A DNA stretch of 64,000 bases, taken from the NCBI GenBank assembly GCA_964017155.1, contig OZ024854.1, forward strand, positions 52,877,978 to 52,941,977, in the 5' to 3' direction. The position numbers and the translations under genes are program-made. The notes beneath the pieces are model-generated. The model was not told the origin of the DNA. It made no database searches and saw nothing but the letters and a program-made list of their open reading frames with translations. This DNA is from Oasisia sp. SBJ-2009. Lineage: Eukaryota > Annelida > Polychaeta > Sabellida > Siboglinidae. Below are positions 23,060 through 47,544 of this stretch, piece after piece; positions within the stretch are counted from its first letter, which is position 1, and each line of letters begins with the position of its first letter.

Positions 23060-25844
23060 CATTCTGATTATCATGTCTAACTTCATTCTCATCATGTTTG
23101 GTGAAAGGATTGAAGCAGATGGCTTCGCCAACACAATAACAGTATGCCGTGCAAGACAATCCTGCAGAATGACCGCTACATGCATGACTGCTGCAAGCTT
23201 TCCCGACAGCTTTGCATTGTCAGTTGGTGACGTCCATGAGGGCAGGAGGAGCTGCTGGTCCTCTTGCAATGCGTGGAGTTGGCACACACCATGCACCACT
23301 GACCAACTCCCACCCGTAAGCAGCGATGTCAACAGCAGGCGGAGTCTGCTGGTCAGCTGCCTTCCAGAGCATTACTTGATAGTGTGCTCGCAGGATGTGA
23401 TATGCTAAATTAGCGTCTGTCGGTGGAAGCGTTTTGACAAATGCAGCTTTCCCTCTTGTCTTTTAGGTGTAGAGCGCATACCTGTCAGAAGCTATGCTTT
23501 CGCCTGCAGCAACACCATAGAGCGAGCAAATAAATTTGCGTCCAGTCTCTAGCAACTGTTGGTGGTTAGCACTCTGATCACCGAATACAGTGTAGAGGCC
23601 ACAGTGGTCGGCGGACTTCAGTACATTTAGCGCAGTCGCTTTGCCATGACCAAATGGATAGGACACACTATCGCAGCCTGATAATGCATGCATACCGAGC
23701 AATTGGAGGGATTTCGCACCAAGGAGCGAAGAACTTTCATTGATATTGAGAATAGCCCCACACAATCGATCTAGCTGCACATGGGCTGTCATCTGCAACC
23801 TCCACAGCCAGTAGATAAACAGAACAAAGACGTCAGTGTCATCGCTGATCACTCGTACAATGTTCTTACCATTCTTTACAGCTTCCAGAAGATAACTGAT
23901 GATGGTAATATCTGCTTCATCATGGCTGTACATACTCTCCTCTCTTCCAACCATCGTCACATTGTTGCCCAAATTGAAAGTGGAGAGAACTCTGACGAGT
24001 GCCTTCTTATTCGCTTTGCTCTTCATGATGGCATTGCGGCATGGGAGCTTCCTTGATATTGTGATATTATAGTTAACAGCCCCTTCACCTGCACGCCGGA
24101 TTCGCTCATGATCTTTTGCTGACCTGTCATCATAGTGATCGAAGATTACCAGCACTTCTGTTGGTTGGTACTGACCGAGTCTATCCTTCATGCTGTTGGC
24201 GAGATCTGTAGCAGACACAGCACATTGCCAAACAATGTGATATAGCAGTTGTTGGCCATCGACGATGACTATGTCTGGAGCATCTGGCTGAAGATCACCC
24301 ACTTTCAGTTTAGAGACAAGAGTGGATTTTGTCCCTGTCCTGAGACATCCATATTCATCAATCATTGATGGAGGAACAGCGCACAATTTATAGTCAAAGA
24401 GTGTTTGAAGTTCGACTTGCCGGTGCTGCCGTACTGTGATGAGACGACAGAATAGTGGTGCCATGTCATAGAGAGTCTTATCACCTATGGTTACGCCACA
24501 TTTGATAGATTCCACGGTTTTTTCCTGGCCTATGACGACATACATGAGCACCTGCTAACAGATCCATCTTGGCATCATCTGGCAACATATGCTGCATTTC
24601 TGTCACATGCCATGTAATGTATCTAGCGTATTGCCAGTGGCCAGCTGCGAAGAAGTAGGGTAGCATTTGCTGGTAGCAGTGCTGCTGCAAAGGATAATCA
24701 CAATCGCGCTCAGCACATTCGAATTGGTGCGCAATGAGCGTAGGCCGTATGAGGCAGTCAACCCACAGCCTACCGGTTGGGTGTTCCCGAGCTGCGTCAA
24801 AATACTGACTGATATCTTTGAATGTCTTAGGACCATCTTTGAGGAAGTTGGATAACAACGCTGCTGTCACCATACGAAAGGCACGGATTGATTTCACCCA
24901 TCCCTTGCCATTCATGATCACTTGTCAAACCACCAAATGCAGCCCCAACCAGTACTTCAAGACCACTAGCTTTCATTATGTTTCCAATATAGCCATTGAA
25001 TGACATGAGGGTGTGCATGCCACCAGGTCGAAGAATGACTGACTTGAAGCGGTTCCCATGACTGGCCCACTTGATAAGTGTTGCTACGATGTAAAGTTGC
25101 ATGTCAGCGGATAGATTTGAGGTCTTCATCCCAAGTTCAGTGAGCGTTTTCTCAAAGTATGACAGCGTCGTGAGAATAGTGTCAGGATGGGATGGTGGTG
25201 CGTCGAGCAGAGGACCAAATATGTAGGTAGTCGGTGGTTTAGGGGAACATTCCACTCCCGCCAGGGCAGCATTATAGCCTCCCCATTCGGTAGGGTTTGG
25301 TTCATGCAGGAGGGAGTTCAGCCATTGAGTGTCCACGACCTGGGCACGTTCTAAGCTTCCCTGTAGTGCACATACATCATTGAATGGTGGGCCAGACCTA
25401 CATACCACAAGATGGTGTTTCACTTTCTTCGGGCCTGTATACCGTGCCATCACAACGGACTTACTTCCAAGCCAAAGAGATGCGACTTCACGCTTACAAA
25501 GGCGTGGAATTGTGAGGTTCAGCAGGCCAGCCTTTGCACTGCCACATTCTAGAACACCCGAAGGGTGCTGTTGAAATTCTAATGCCATGGCGTGTGTCTC
25601 ACGGCGACCATTGGGTGTGCACACAAGGCCCTGCACTGCAATATTTATGATACAATTCACCAGTGGTGTGACTGACAGTACGCTTCGCATACATATAATC
25701 AATACATGAGGCGACAGCAGCATCTACATTCCTAGGCTTGACACACCTACGTGTACAACTGGCCTGAGGAAATTTACAGAACCTATCGTAGCATATCTTA
25801 TGATATCGTAATGTTGAAACAGTACATGTATATATTTCACGCAT
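23060..25844 (-). pseudogene. XPG/FEN-like nuclease of the Academ-like transposon, frameshifted
   Basis: Pieces lie in order on the minus strand: a Cys-containing start (25844-25700), 25723-24827 with no recognised motif, 24921-24481, then 24551-23463, which carries the nuclease core. Core motifs line up with flap endonucleases: PDIVIVDGQQLLYH (first acidic site), EVLVIFDHYDD, HDEADITIISYLLEA (E-x-D pair), VRVISDDTDVFVLF (DxD) and HALSGCDS followed by GHGKATALNVL (GCD plus helix-hairpin-helix). After a stop the frame continues to about 23,060 with a Cys-rich stretch (GKACSSHAC, GLSCTAYCYC), as in the Cys8 domain reported for Academ. At least two frameshifts and two internal stops make it inactive. 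Confidence 0.7.
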
Positions 25845-26342
25845 AATTAAGGCAGTACAAGTATATACCAGTACTATGTTCTTGCCCGTATGCTAAAACG
25901 TAGGAATAGGCACAAAATCGTGGCTCTTGCATCTGTTTGGCTTAAATGACGCCATTTTGAATATTACTCGGTTTTCTTGGGCGGACATCAGTTGAACTAC
26001 TTCCTTTTAAGTCCTGATATGGTAAAACATAGGAATGGACAAAATAAAATCATATTTATATAGCAAAAGGCAATCAAATTATGCTCGATTTTGGCAATAG
26101 TTGGTGGAAATGGCGGCCATTTTGAATTTTGTTCACGTGGACATAGTCGGACATTATTATAAACGGTTCCATTGAATTCCTCGTACCTCAAAGCATGCGT
26201 GTACATACAAAAATTATGTTCCTATCATGATGTAGTGTAAAGATGACCACATTTTGTAATTTATCAGGATCACGGCAGCCATCTTGGATTTTCGTGGTTC
26301 CCACGAGTTGCCCAAGGATGGCACATTGCCATCCCACGGATT
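25843..26342. repeat. Right TIR of the Academ-like element
   Basis: Inverse partner of 22086-22590. Its outer end is missing and is replaced by sequence matching 19,930 onward. Confidence 0.88.
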
Positions 26343-26776
26343 AGTCTCGCTTAACCGACTGTCGTTCAGCTGCGGAACTACGCCGAGAAGACAGTCTGGC
26401 TACATTAACGGCTTTTGTTTGGGTAGCAGCGTGATCTATACAATTATGCCACCTCCCGGACACTGCCGTAATATATATTTTTATAAACAACTGCACATTT
26501 TTATTTCTATTTATTTTGTGTTAATATAAGTTTAATTTTGAATAGTTTTTATAATACAGCATTATTTGATAAAAAGGTTTCCTTATTTAATTTGTATGCT
26601 ATCCGTTTGGGGCTAGACAATGCTGTCACCTCACGGATACTGGTTAGTCCTTCCGTAATTCGTATTTTATAAACAACTGTAAATTTGAATTGTTACTTAC
26701 TTTTGTGTTAATATAAGTTCAAAGTTGAATACTTTTCATATGATATTATTATCTTGTAAAAGTATATCGTTATTCT
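26341..26776. mobile_element. Partial copy of the 19.9-kb TIR element
   Basis: Matches 19,931-20,160 joined directly to 20,584-20,785, so it shows the empty site of the nested insertion. It lacks both 42-bp ends and abuts the truncated right TIR of the Academ-like element. Confidence 0.78.
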
Positions 26777-26828
26777 TTGGAAACATTATATAGAGAGTCA
26801 AACAGATGTCATATCGAGTACAGAAACA

Positions 26829-26834
26829 TTTATT
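26829..26834 (-). terminator. Poly(A) signal of the alpha-tubulin gene
   Basis: AATAAA on the minus strand, about 600 nt after the stop codon and the only such signal between the stop and the TIR-element remnant at 26,776. Confidence 0.6.
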
Positions 26835-27429
26835 GTAGCATCACTCATAAATATGACATGACATGACATTTGAATATTTAAGACAAGCACAAATACAAAT
26901 CTTCTGAAATCGTTAGCCATCCGGAATGGCACTATGAAAGTAAAACAGTAGACAGCAGAACTTGGTCCCAGTGGAGTTTCACGTTATATCAGTGGGCTCA
27001 AGAAAGCGAAATAAAATAAAAACAACAACATAATTATCACACTGTTAGACTGTTAGATTAACTTAGAATGATTAAAACGTTAAGATGTCTGTGTCATGTT
27101 GTAGTAACAACAATCATATTTGGCAAACTTGAGTCGGTGATTGTCTGACGTGGATACGGGGAATCTAGTTACTACATTTGATCAGTGTCGTGTAGTCTTA
27201 GCGAAATGATGTGTAAAACCATTTCTCAGTCCGACACGTTGGTAACGTTGGATAACAACTGACATGCGAGACTTGTGTGAATGATAAACGCACTGACAAG
27301 TTTAGGTTGGGTCATATTGATGTGATCAAGTAAGTAAGACAACGTTCCCGCTCAGGGCAAGGCAGGTGGGAAAAAGACGCGGGCGGACATGTGTAGCTGA
27401 GACACAGCAGGACGCAGGACTGTCAACTC
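26835..27429 (-). other. Alpha-tubulin 3' UTR (inferred)
   Basis: Noncoding stretch between the TAA and the poly(A) signal; unique sequence without repeats. Confidence 0.55.
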
Positions 27430-39650
<12,221 letters not shown>

Positions 39651-39752
39651 TGTTGTGTGGTCGTTGCCGGGCCGAGCTGGAGGTGGTCTCAGAGCACGAT
39701 GCGTCCTACAGCGTTCAATCCTCCACTCACTTCCGTGTGGCGTCTGTGACGC

Positions 39753-39759
39753 CTTATAT
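39753..39759 (-). promoter_or_regulatory. TATA box of the alpha-tubulin gene
   Basis: The minus strand reads GATATAAGGC, about 105 bp upstream of the proposed ATG-only exon, which leaves a 5' UTR of about 75 nt. The surroundings are GC-rich compared with the intron. Confidence 0.6.
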
Positions 39760-39957
39760 CGAGACGGTTCCTCGCCCCTGTTGCTCCTCCCCGTCATTCA
39801 GACTGACAAATGGACGACGACCACAGCCGCTACCCGTATCTCGTGCACCTATCCCGTTAGGGCAGTGGCACCCGAGCGGGTGGAACTACGGTGACTCGCA
39901 CTGTTTACACGAGTCCACTGATTAAAGCGGGAGCGGTGGATAGGCGCCGGGTAACAA

Positions 39958-40785
39958 CGGGAGGGAAGGGTGGAGCGGGGGGGGGGAAGGGTAGAGCGGG
40001 AGGGGAAGGGTGGAGCGGGAGGGGAAGGGTAGAGCGGGAGGGGAAGGGTGGAGCGGAGGGGAAGGGTAGAACGAGAAGGGAAGCGTGGAGCGGGAGGGGA
40101 AGGGTGGAGCGGAGGGGAAGGGTAGAACGAGAGGGGAAGCGTGGAGCGGGAGGGGAAGGGTGGAGCGAGAAGGGAAGTGTGGAGCTGGAGGGGAAGGGTG
40201 GAGCGAGAGGGGAAGGGTGGAGCGGGATGGGAAGGGTAGAGCGAGAGTGGAAGTGTGGAGCTGGAGGGGAAGGGTAGAGCGAGAGGGGAAGGGTGGAGCG
40301 GGATGGGAAGGGTAGAGCGAGAGTGGAAGTGTGGAGCTGGAGGGGAAGGGTAGAGCGAGAGGGGAAGGGTGGAGCGGGATGGGAAGGGTGGAGCGGGATT
40401 GGAAGGGTGGAGCGGGAGTGGAAGGGTGGAGCGGGATGGGAAGGGTGGAGCGAGAGTGGAAGGGTGGAGCGGGAGGGGAAGTGTGGAGCGGGAGGGGAAG
40501 TGTGGAGCGGGATTGGAAGGGTGGAGCGAGAGGGGAAGTGTGGAGCGGGAGGGGAAGGGTGGAGCGGGATTGGAAGGGTGGAGCGAGAGGGGAAGGGTGG
40601 AGCGGGATGGGAAGGGTGGAGCGGGAGGGGAAGGGTGGAGCGGGAGGGGAAGGGTGGAGCGGGAGGGGAAGGGTGGAGCGGGAGGGGAAGGGTGGAGCGG
40701 GAGGGGAAGTATGGAGCGGGAGGGGAAGGGTGGAGCGGGATGGGAAAGGTGGAGCGGGAAAAGTTTGAGCGGGAGGGAAGAGTGA
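39958..40785. repeat. G-rich 19-bp minisatellite upstream of the tubulin promoter
   Basis: About 43 copies of a 19-bp unit, GAGGGGAAGGGTGGAGCGG, with G/T and G/A variants. The G-rich strand has closely spaced G-runs suitable for quadruplexes. It begins about 200 bp upstream of the tubulin TATA box. Because 19 is not a multiple of three, all frames look alike; the open frames are not genes. Confidence 0.95.
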
Positions 40786-41294
40786 CAACGGGATGTATGG
40801 TATCATTGGTGTATTGATGCCTTTGTAAATACTTGGTACTTACATAACTTCTCGGTTACCCGAAACAATTAGTAATTTGACTTTTTTTGTGTTTCATAAA
40901 ATTATATTCGCTTACGTTGCTCATCTGTGCCTTTCTGTTTGTGTTCTTGGTTAAAATATGAGAAAGATGGGTGGATTGAAAAAGGGGTTGAGAGAGAGGG
41001 GAGGAGGGAGGGAGGGGAGGAGGGGGAGAGGGGGATTCGGAAAGGGGAGCAAGAGAGAGAGAGGTAGAAAGAAAGAGGAGAATATGGACGAATGAATGCT
41101 AAATGTTGAATAGAATATGATGTTTACATATAAGCCATACAACCACTGAAAATAAGCAGTGTTGACATCAAGATATGATACTCAAAATACTAATTCACGC
41201 CGTGCTAGTGCACATTATTTGTCTCTTTCAGTCTCTCATTATAGAGACGTGTATGACGGCCGATGCCATTGAACGTTGTCTTCGTCAGTGTGTG
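40786..41294. other. Intergenic, purine-rich in part
   Basis: No gene seen. A purine-only stretch of GGA and GA runs lies at about 40,978-41,080. Confidence 0.5.
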
Positions 41295-41378
41295 CCATAC
41301 ACCGGCCTGTCCTCGCCATACACCGGCCTGTCCTCGCCATACACCGGCCTGTCCTCGCCATACACCGGCCTGTCCTCG
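41295..41378. repeat. Four tandem copies of a 21-bp unit
   Basis: Exact copies of a unit beginning CCATACACCGGCCTGTCCTC. They lie in a plus-strand open frame (41175-41558) where they would read YTGLSSP four times. No other sign that this frame is a gene. Confidence 0.9.
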
Positions 41379-41705
41379 TTAATAAATCACCCGTTGCTTA
41401 GTCGTGGGTCGATTACTCAGTACCTAAAGTCAACATCCACTCAATCAATCAGCACGTGTGCATGTACACACTCAGCACTGTGCCAAACAGGACGTACACT
41501 GAACCCTCGTGAATCAGAACAGACTTGCAGTATTGTATCCAGTGAGTCAGCATCATAACACATACGGCGAGTGATCGCCATTTTCTTTCTGTGTATTTTA
41601 ATATTTCGTGCCTTAACATAATAATTGCTGATATTTTAACATTCACGATGTTTCTTATCCATCTACATATTAAATCACCATTCAAAAACGTCATCATTAT
41701 CATCA

Positions 41706-42043
41706 ATTAGAGAGCGGTGGTGTATTGGTTACCACACCCGCCTCTGACGCCGGCGGCATGGGTTCGATCCCCGGTACCGGCAGTTGTGATAAAAAAATCT
41801 GGCTCTCAACATTGGGGACTGTGTATCCCTCGTGAATCGGAGAATCACGTTAATGTCGGTCCCGTCTCAATTTGGGACGTAAAAGAACCACTGAGGACGA
41901 TAAGCACACAGGCAGTGACCATCCTCAGTGACTCCTGCGTTAGCCCAAGATTGGGCTGTTTGGAGTTAATAACCTGAGAACTGAGAACTGAGAACTGAGA
42001 ACTGAGAACTGAGAACTGAGAACTGAGAACTGAGAACTGAGAA
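41706..42043 (+). mobile_element. tRNA-derived SINE
   Basis: The head has an A-box-like GTGGTGTATTGG and a perfect B box, GGTTCGATCCC, about 45 bp apart, as in RNA polymerase III promoters. A tRNA-unrelated body follows (CTGAGGACGATAAGCACACA region), and a tail of about eight ACTGAGA copies. The tRNA part does not fold as an intact tRNA with a CCA-ready acceptor, so it is a SINE and not a tRNA gene. Confidence 0.8.
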
Positions 42044-42165
42044 TGTGCAATATGTGCGAGATCATACACACAGTTTGATATATAAGTGTTTAACAACCAC
42101 TGCGATCTTCAAAGAAACAAAACGCAAATTTTTAACTTCCCATGAGGGATATATATTTGATTGAG

Positions 42166-42167
42166 TG

Positions 42168-42215
<48 letters not shown>

Positions 42216-42218
42216 TGG
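42166..42218. repeat. (GTGC)n microsatellite
   Basis: About 13 copies. Confidence 0.93.
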
Positions 42219-42872
42219 GGATGTGTTAACTGCATGGCGTTTTGTGGATGGTGAATATTAGTTAGTGAATGAATAAGACAATGATTTTCACTTTGATGAT
42301 ATAAAATGTACTATAATTCATCAGTGAATTGATGCATATTGCTACTGATCGCCCGGCCACAGGCCAGTGAGTGCGAGTGTGCGTAAACTTGACGAGATCG
42401 TGACCGGGCAGTTAATTTATTGGCCGACAGATGTGCTGCATCCTCGAGGCGAGCAGTGTCGTGTTTGAGCGGAAGTGACTGGACCTGGCAACACACGGCT
42501 CGCTAATCAGTAGGAACATTTGGTAGGCGAACCTACGGAACAGTGAATTTCCAAACAATTATGACTGACACAATGAGACGTTGCCTCATGCTGTCAAGAA
42601 ATTGCGACGACGTGTAATACACAGTCAACAACAATAGGAGAAAAAATGCTTATCGCGACATCACCGCCGTCATATTCACCTACTTCATCACCATCTTCAT
42701 CTCCTGCTTTTGTCGTCGTCTTCCTCTTCTCCTTCCTCCTGCTCATACTCCTCATCATCATCAATATCATAATTTTCGTTCTCATCCTTATCATCATCGT
42801 CATCATATATACATTCATATTCATAAATTGTATTCACCATCATCTCCTTCATTTCCGTTTCCTGTCATCACC
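42219..42872. other. Intergenic, nothing recognised
   Basis: Unique, ending in a CAT/TCA-rich pyrimidine stretch that leads into the GTC array. Confidence 0.5.
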
Positions 42873-43382
<510 letters not shown>

Positions 43383-43465
43383 CATTGTCATCTTTTTCAT
43401 CATCACCGTATTCATATTCGGCATTATCAACTTCTTATTATTTTTCTTTGTTGTGATTGGGGATA

Positions 43466-43486
43466 GATAGATAGATAGATAGATAT

Positions 43487-43547
<61 letters not shown>
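43466..43547. repeat. (GATA)n microsatellite
   Basis: About 20 copies with two substitutions. Confidence 0.95.
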
Positions 43548-45320
43548 AAGATAGACTAATCTCTTGGCATTGATGATATTAGAATTTGTGTGTGAACTTG
43601 AATAATTTTGAACGTAGCAGTGACACTTTTTGCATACAACCCTCCACCAAAACGTGTAGGCTGCCTATTACCTTCTGTGGAACTGGCTATGGGCAATCGA
43701 ATCAACATTTGCATATTTAACTTCCATGAGTTGTCTACAGGCCTGGAGTTTATAGGGTACGAACGAATCAATACACGAATACATTTTATAGGCACGCACA
43801 CACATGCATACACACCTAACGCTTAGGAAAAGGGATTAAAGACATATGGTAATATAAAATGATAGAACAGTTTCAGTACATCGGCGATACTTCAATTTCC
43901 GGTCACGTGACCTTCGTGTTGACCACACTTTTTGCTATGTGCATGTTAATTGCATAAGTCTAAACGTGCATGACTTCAGCGTTGCAACTTCATATAAACC
44001 TAATTCGAACACAGTCTACGAACGTATAAATTGTGAACATCGCAACAAAGTTGAGTTACACAATGTTTTATTCATGCAAGCTATGCGTAAAATGACAATG
44101 AACTTGTCCATTGTACCGAAAGTGTACACCAGCTTTTCCAACGTGAGAATTGGTAATGTGAAACACCTAACCCAGTATGACTGCACAAATGTCGATGACG
44201 TAAGACACAGTTCCCAGTTGTTATGCTGACTAGTCCGTGTACTGAAATTTCTTATAACAATAGCACACTTCCAATGAGTCTGTTTTATTAGTTCACCAAG
44301 AAGGCGTCACCATTAGACGTCGTCCTTCCTCGCTCGCAGACAGTGTCCCTTGCACCACCGAAGGCGTCGTGAACGCAGGAATTCGACTGCACTTAGGTGG
44401 GCTGTCGCACCTTTGGTCCATCTTTGTGACGCGTCGTAGGTTGTTCGCATGAAGCACGACAGTGCTTAAGTTTTTGGAGTAATGTTACCGATTGTGTTGA
44501 TAGGGAAACGAAAAATATATATCAGGGTCACTCCATGTTATGTGCTACCCCGTCTGTCGCCCTCGCGAATAATGTCTTCCTGTATGCCTGGAGATCATCA
44601 TAAATGTTATCGTTCAGGGTGCCGTCTGTCAACGTGTGTCACCTGTGGTCATTCTGTAGTGGACTGTGCTGCAGTAGGTGTTCTCTGGTCACCGTTTTCA
44701 CAGGAGCACATCTCGGACTGGCTGCTCTATTTATTTGCATACAACACTTCGTCATTTAAGTAATCTACCTCGTCTTCGCTGTTTCCTTGATTCCAGTTAT
44801 CACACACTGTAGCTTCTCTTTATTGTACTCATACATATAGAAATGGGTCGTAAAATCACCACCGTACGCACAAACCTGTATAAGAACTATCATTAAAACC
44901 TGAACAGATCCACGCTAGAGGCGCTGATAGGCAACTAGACCCTAGTTGCGTATCAGCGCCTCTAGCGACTAACTTGGATTTGTTTGCATGTTTTGCGGAA
45001 CGCTTGTTTCAATCATCCTCAATTAGCTGTTGAACTCGCATGACTCCGAAACCTCACACACAATAAACAATTATTGCTAAGCTGAACTTATTTGTTAAAT
45101 GTTCGTGTAACTTCTTGCAAATATCATCCGTTATTGGTTTCACTTTCCGGTTGTTTATCTGGCTCCGTAGTCGAGTATGCACGCCCTACTGTTCCGTGTC
45201 GAACGTCGAAGCTAAACTGCCATAAACGTTACATATACATTATAAAATGTAATACGCTAAACTCATCTTCGAAATGTTCGTGCGACTTCGTGGAACTGTT
45301 GTCCTGGAATTGCTTCATTC
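43548..45320. other. Intergenic, no gene recognised
   Basis: Open frames of 72-96 codons are present at chance levels. Contains the near-perfect inverted repeat at 44914-44966. Confidence 0.5.
44914..44966. repeat. 25-bp inverted repeat with 3-bp loop
   Basis: Arms GCTAGAGGCGCTGATAGGCA plus ACTAG and their inverse, with one mismatch, separated by ACC. Confidence 0.9.
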
Positions 45321-45834
45321 CCCGGGTACGGAAGGCCCATGCATGGAGAGCACTCCACGACCTCAATAATATTTGGCACTCTGCCATGCCTGATGACCTC
45401 AAAAGAGCAATCTTCATGGCCTCGGTGGAATCCATCCTGCTACATGGTTCAGAGGCATGGACGCTTACTGCAGTGCAAGAAGCTCAGCTCGATGGCTGCT
45501 ACACAAGTATGCTCAGGATGGTGTTCAACGTTACATGGAGGGATAGGGTCAGGAATGAGGTCCTCTATGGGGATCTCCCTCGAATTACTAAACAAATCAA
45601 GAAGAGAAGACTTCGAATGGCAGGACACTGTGTCCGACACCCTGAACTGGTTGCAAGCAACCTCGTTCTATGGGAACCGACGCAGGGACGAGCTTCACGA
45701 GGCGGCCAGTCTTTCACTTTTATCGACCAGCTCCTGAGAGATACTAGTCTCAAAACAGCAGCAGATATCAGAACATGTATGGAGGACCGTGATGCTTGGC
45801 GTGTCATCGTTCCCCGAGGAGACTCGACCAGATG
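45321..45834 (+). pseudogene. Non-LTR retrotransposon, C-terminal part of the reverse transcriptase (RTE-like)
   Basis: An open frame reads KAHAWRALHDLNNIW, then SEAWTLTAVQEAQLDGCYTS, MLRMVFNVTWRDR, RRLRMAGHCVRHPELVASNL and VLWEPTQGRASRGG, ending DRDAWRVIV. These are the conserved end blocks after the polymerase domain of a widespread invertebrate RTE-type family. The upstream polymerase and endonuclease are absent, so it is a 5'-truncated copy. Confidence 0.82.
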
Positions 45835-45923
45835 ATGTGACGATTTGCCGTTGCCCGCTCTGCCGTTGTCAGGCACTCTTTATGACGTCATATCTTCACA
45901 GTCTAGTGACTCGTAGACAAATA

Positions 45924-46718
45924 TGACGCGGCACGCCAAAACCAGGCGCTTCCCGCAGATCCTCGATCGGCGCCAGGGTGTAATTAGTCAGCATACCCTC
46001 AAAATGTCGAAAGTGGGTTCTTGGCGGAATCAATCAGCAAAAATCATCAATCTTTCAATATCTCCATAATATATACCATGAAATAGTGTTGAAAGGAGTA
46101 ATAATGAGCATTTTAATGCAAGCCCCACATTAATTTCACAGCTAATTAGTCTAAAACAAAGCCGTTTTAAGGCTAATTTAGCGCACTATCCTGCACCCAA
46201 ATAATTACTGAACGGATAAATTTCCTACTTCCTGTGAGACAACTGTATCCATACGTATTAGCTGCTAAATAACATAAAAATGAATCAAATCCGTCGAGAA
46301 CCTTTATTGTTATGATTGTTTTCAACATCGGTGTAGGCCATTTTAGGCCGCCCGATCGCTACTACATTGGCCTCTGGCGCAAACCCCCGGCGCGAGCGGT
46401 GAAATATTGCGCTGACAAAATGGTTGATTTTGTATGCTTTCACATGTTATGAGTATATACCATCTCTAGGTTTATGCAAAATTTCAGGACAATTGGAGTA
46501 TTATAAAGATGTGGTTGCTATGGTAATGTTCCACGATATCACTTTTTACGACCGATCATTTTAAAAACTCATTTTCTCGGAAGTGACATTCAACAAACTT
46601 ATGCACTTGAAGTGGAATATCTTCGCCCAAGCACAAGGTAGAGTATTCATCTTGGTATCATTTTAAAGCTCTTCATCTCCACTTGCCGGCAAAAACCTGA
46701 TTTTGGCATGCCGCGTCA
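45924..46718. mobile_element. Nonautonomous TIR element (MITE)
   Basis: TGACGCGGCACGCCAAAA at the left is answered by TTTTGGCATGCCGCGTCA at the right, with similarity continuing a few bases inward (CCAGG/CCTGA). CAAAT lies just outside both ends and may be the target-site duplication. No open frame of note. Confidence 0.65.
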
Positions 46719-46904
46719 CAAATGTGTGTTCTGACATTACGCAACACAAGTTAAAGCGGATCATAATTATTTTACTAAATATCAAGGTGATGTTTTTAAA
46801 TCGGTAACAGCAATTGCAAGAATCAGACTAGCTCGCCATTATGAAGTGACGTCACCAAAATTTGCGACCACGTCATCCCGAACGTGTATTACGTCGTCTA
46901 GAAC
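46719..46904. other. Intergenic spacer
   Basis: No feature seen; GTGACGTCACC-like sequence near 46,845. Confidence 0.4.
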
Positions 46905-47165
46905 GTATAGTCGAGTTGCCATTTTATGAATCTGAAAAGGTTTGGTCGTCTAAGTTTTTTTGCAGAATCATATAGATTATGTGTCCCTGAACTCAAATCC
47001 GTGGGATGGCAATGCGCCATCCTTGGGCAACTCGTGGGAACCACGAAAATCCAAGATGGCTGCCGTGATCCTGATAAATTACAAAATGTGTTCATCTTTA
47101 CATTACATCATGCTAGGAACATAATTTTTGTATGCACACGCATGCATTGAGGTACGAGGAATTCA
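46905..47165. repeat. Solo arm of the Academ-like TIR
   Basis: Same orientation as 21,958-22,250, nearly identical over GTCGAGTTGCCATTTT, GAATCATATAGATTATGTGT and GAGGTACGAGGAATTC. It lacks the palindromic insertion found in the other copy. No partner arm found nearby. Confidence 0.88.
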
Positions 47166-47544
47166 GTAGTTCACGACAAGCTTGTGTCGCTTCAGAAAGA
47201 GTTGTCCAGCATATTTTCCAGCCGTCATTATCATTCCTGTTCCACCCCCATTCACTTGGAGATGGAAGCTCCGGAGTCGCGGTCATCGTCTGTGCCCAAC
47301 AGTGACCGGCTTGGTGAGCAGCCCGCTTTGTGTGCTGGAGAAGTGCTGTTTGTGTCGGAGGACAATAGCTCTACCTTTTTATGTGAATTGCTTCCTCGCT
47401 CCAATGGCAAATTCCTGGCTGCTAGTACAGTCGTACAGCAAGACTAGCAATCATTCCAGTGGACACAGTCAGTGGACACAGCCAATGTAATATGTTGTGA
47501 AGCGCCACGAACGATTATGGATGTGGCGCTATACCAAATAAGTA

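Larger units (their letters stand above)
21958..26342 (-). mobile_element. Academ-like DNA transposon with about 500-bp TIRs, decayed
   Basis: The left arm (22086-22590) and right arm (25843-26342) are inverse copies over roughly 500 bp, sharing for instance GGGATGGCAAT, TTGGGCAACTCGTGGGAACC and GAGGTACGAGGAATTC. The left arm extends further out to about 21,958, as shown by a second copy near 46,905. The right arm stops abruptly at 26,342, where part of another element begins. Between the arms a minus-strand pseudogene encodes an XPG-like nuclease. Long TIRs, the XPG core and a Cys-rich tail fit the Academ superfamily as I know it. Confidence 0.7.

Noticed and set aside
39891..40817. Frames of 127-294 codons in the 19-bp array
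   Set aside because: Three forward frames read the same repeat because 19 is not a multiple of three; composition alone explains them.
41708..41780. tRNA gene
   Set aside because: The boxes are tRNA-like but the acceptor stem does not pair, and a SINE body and tail follow.
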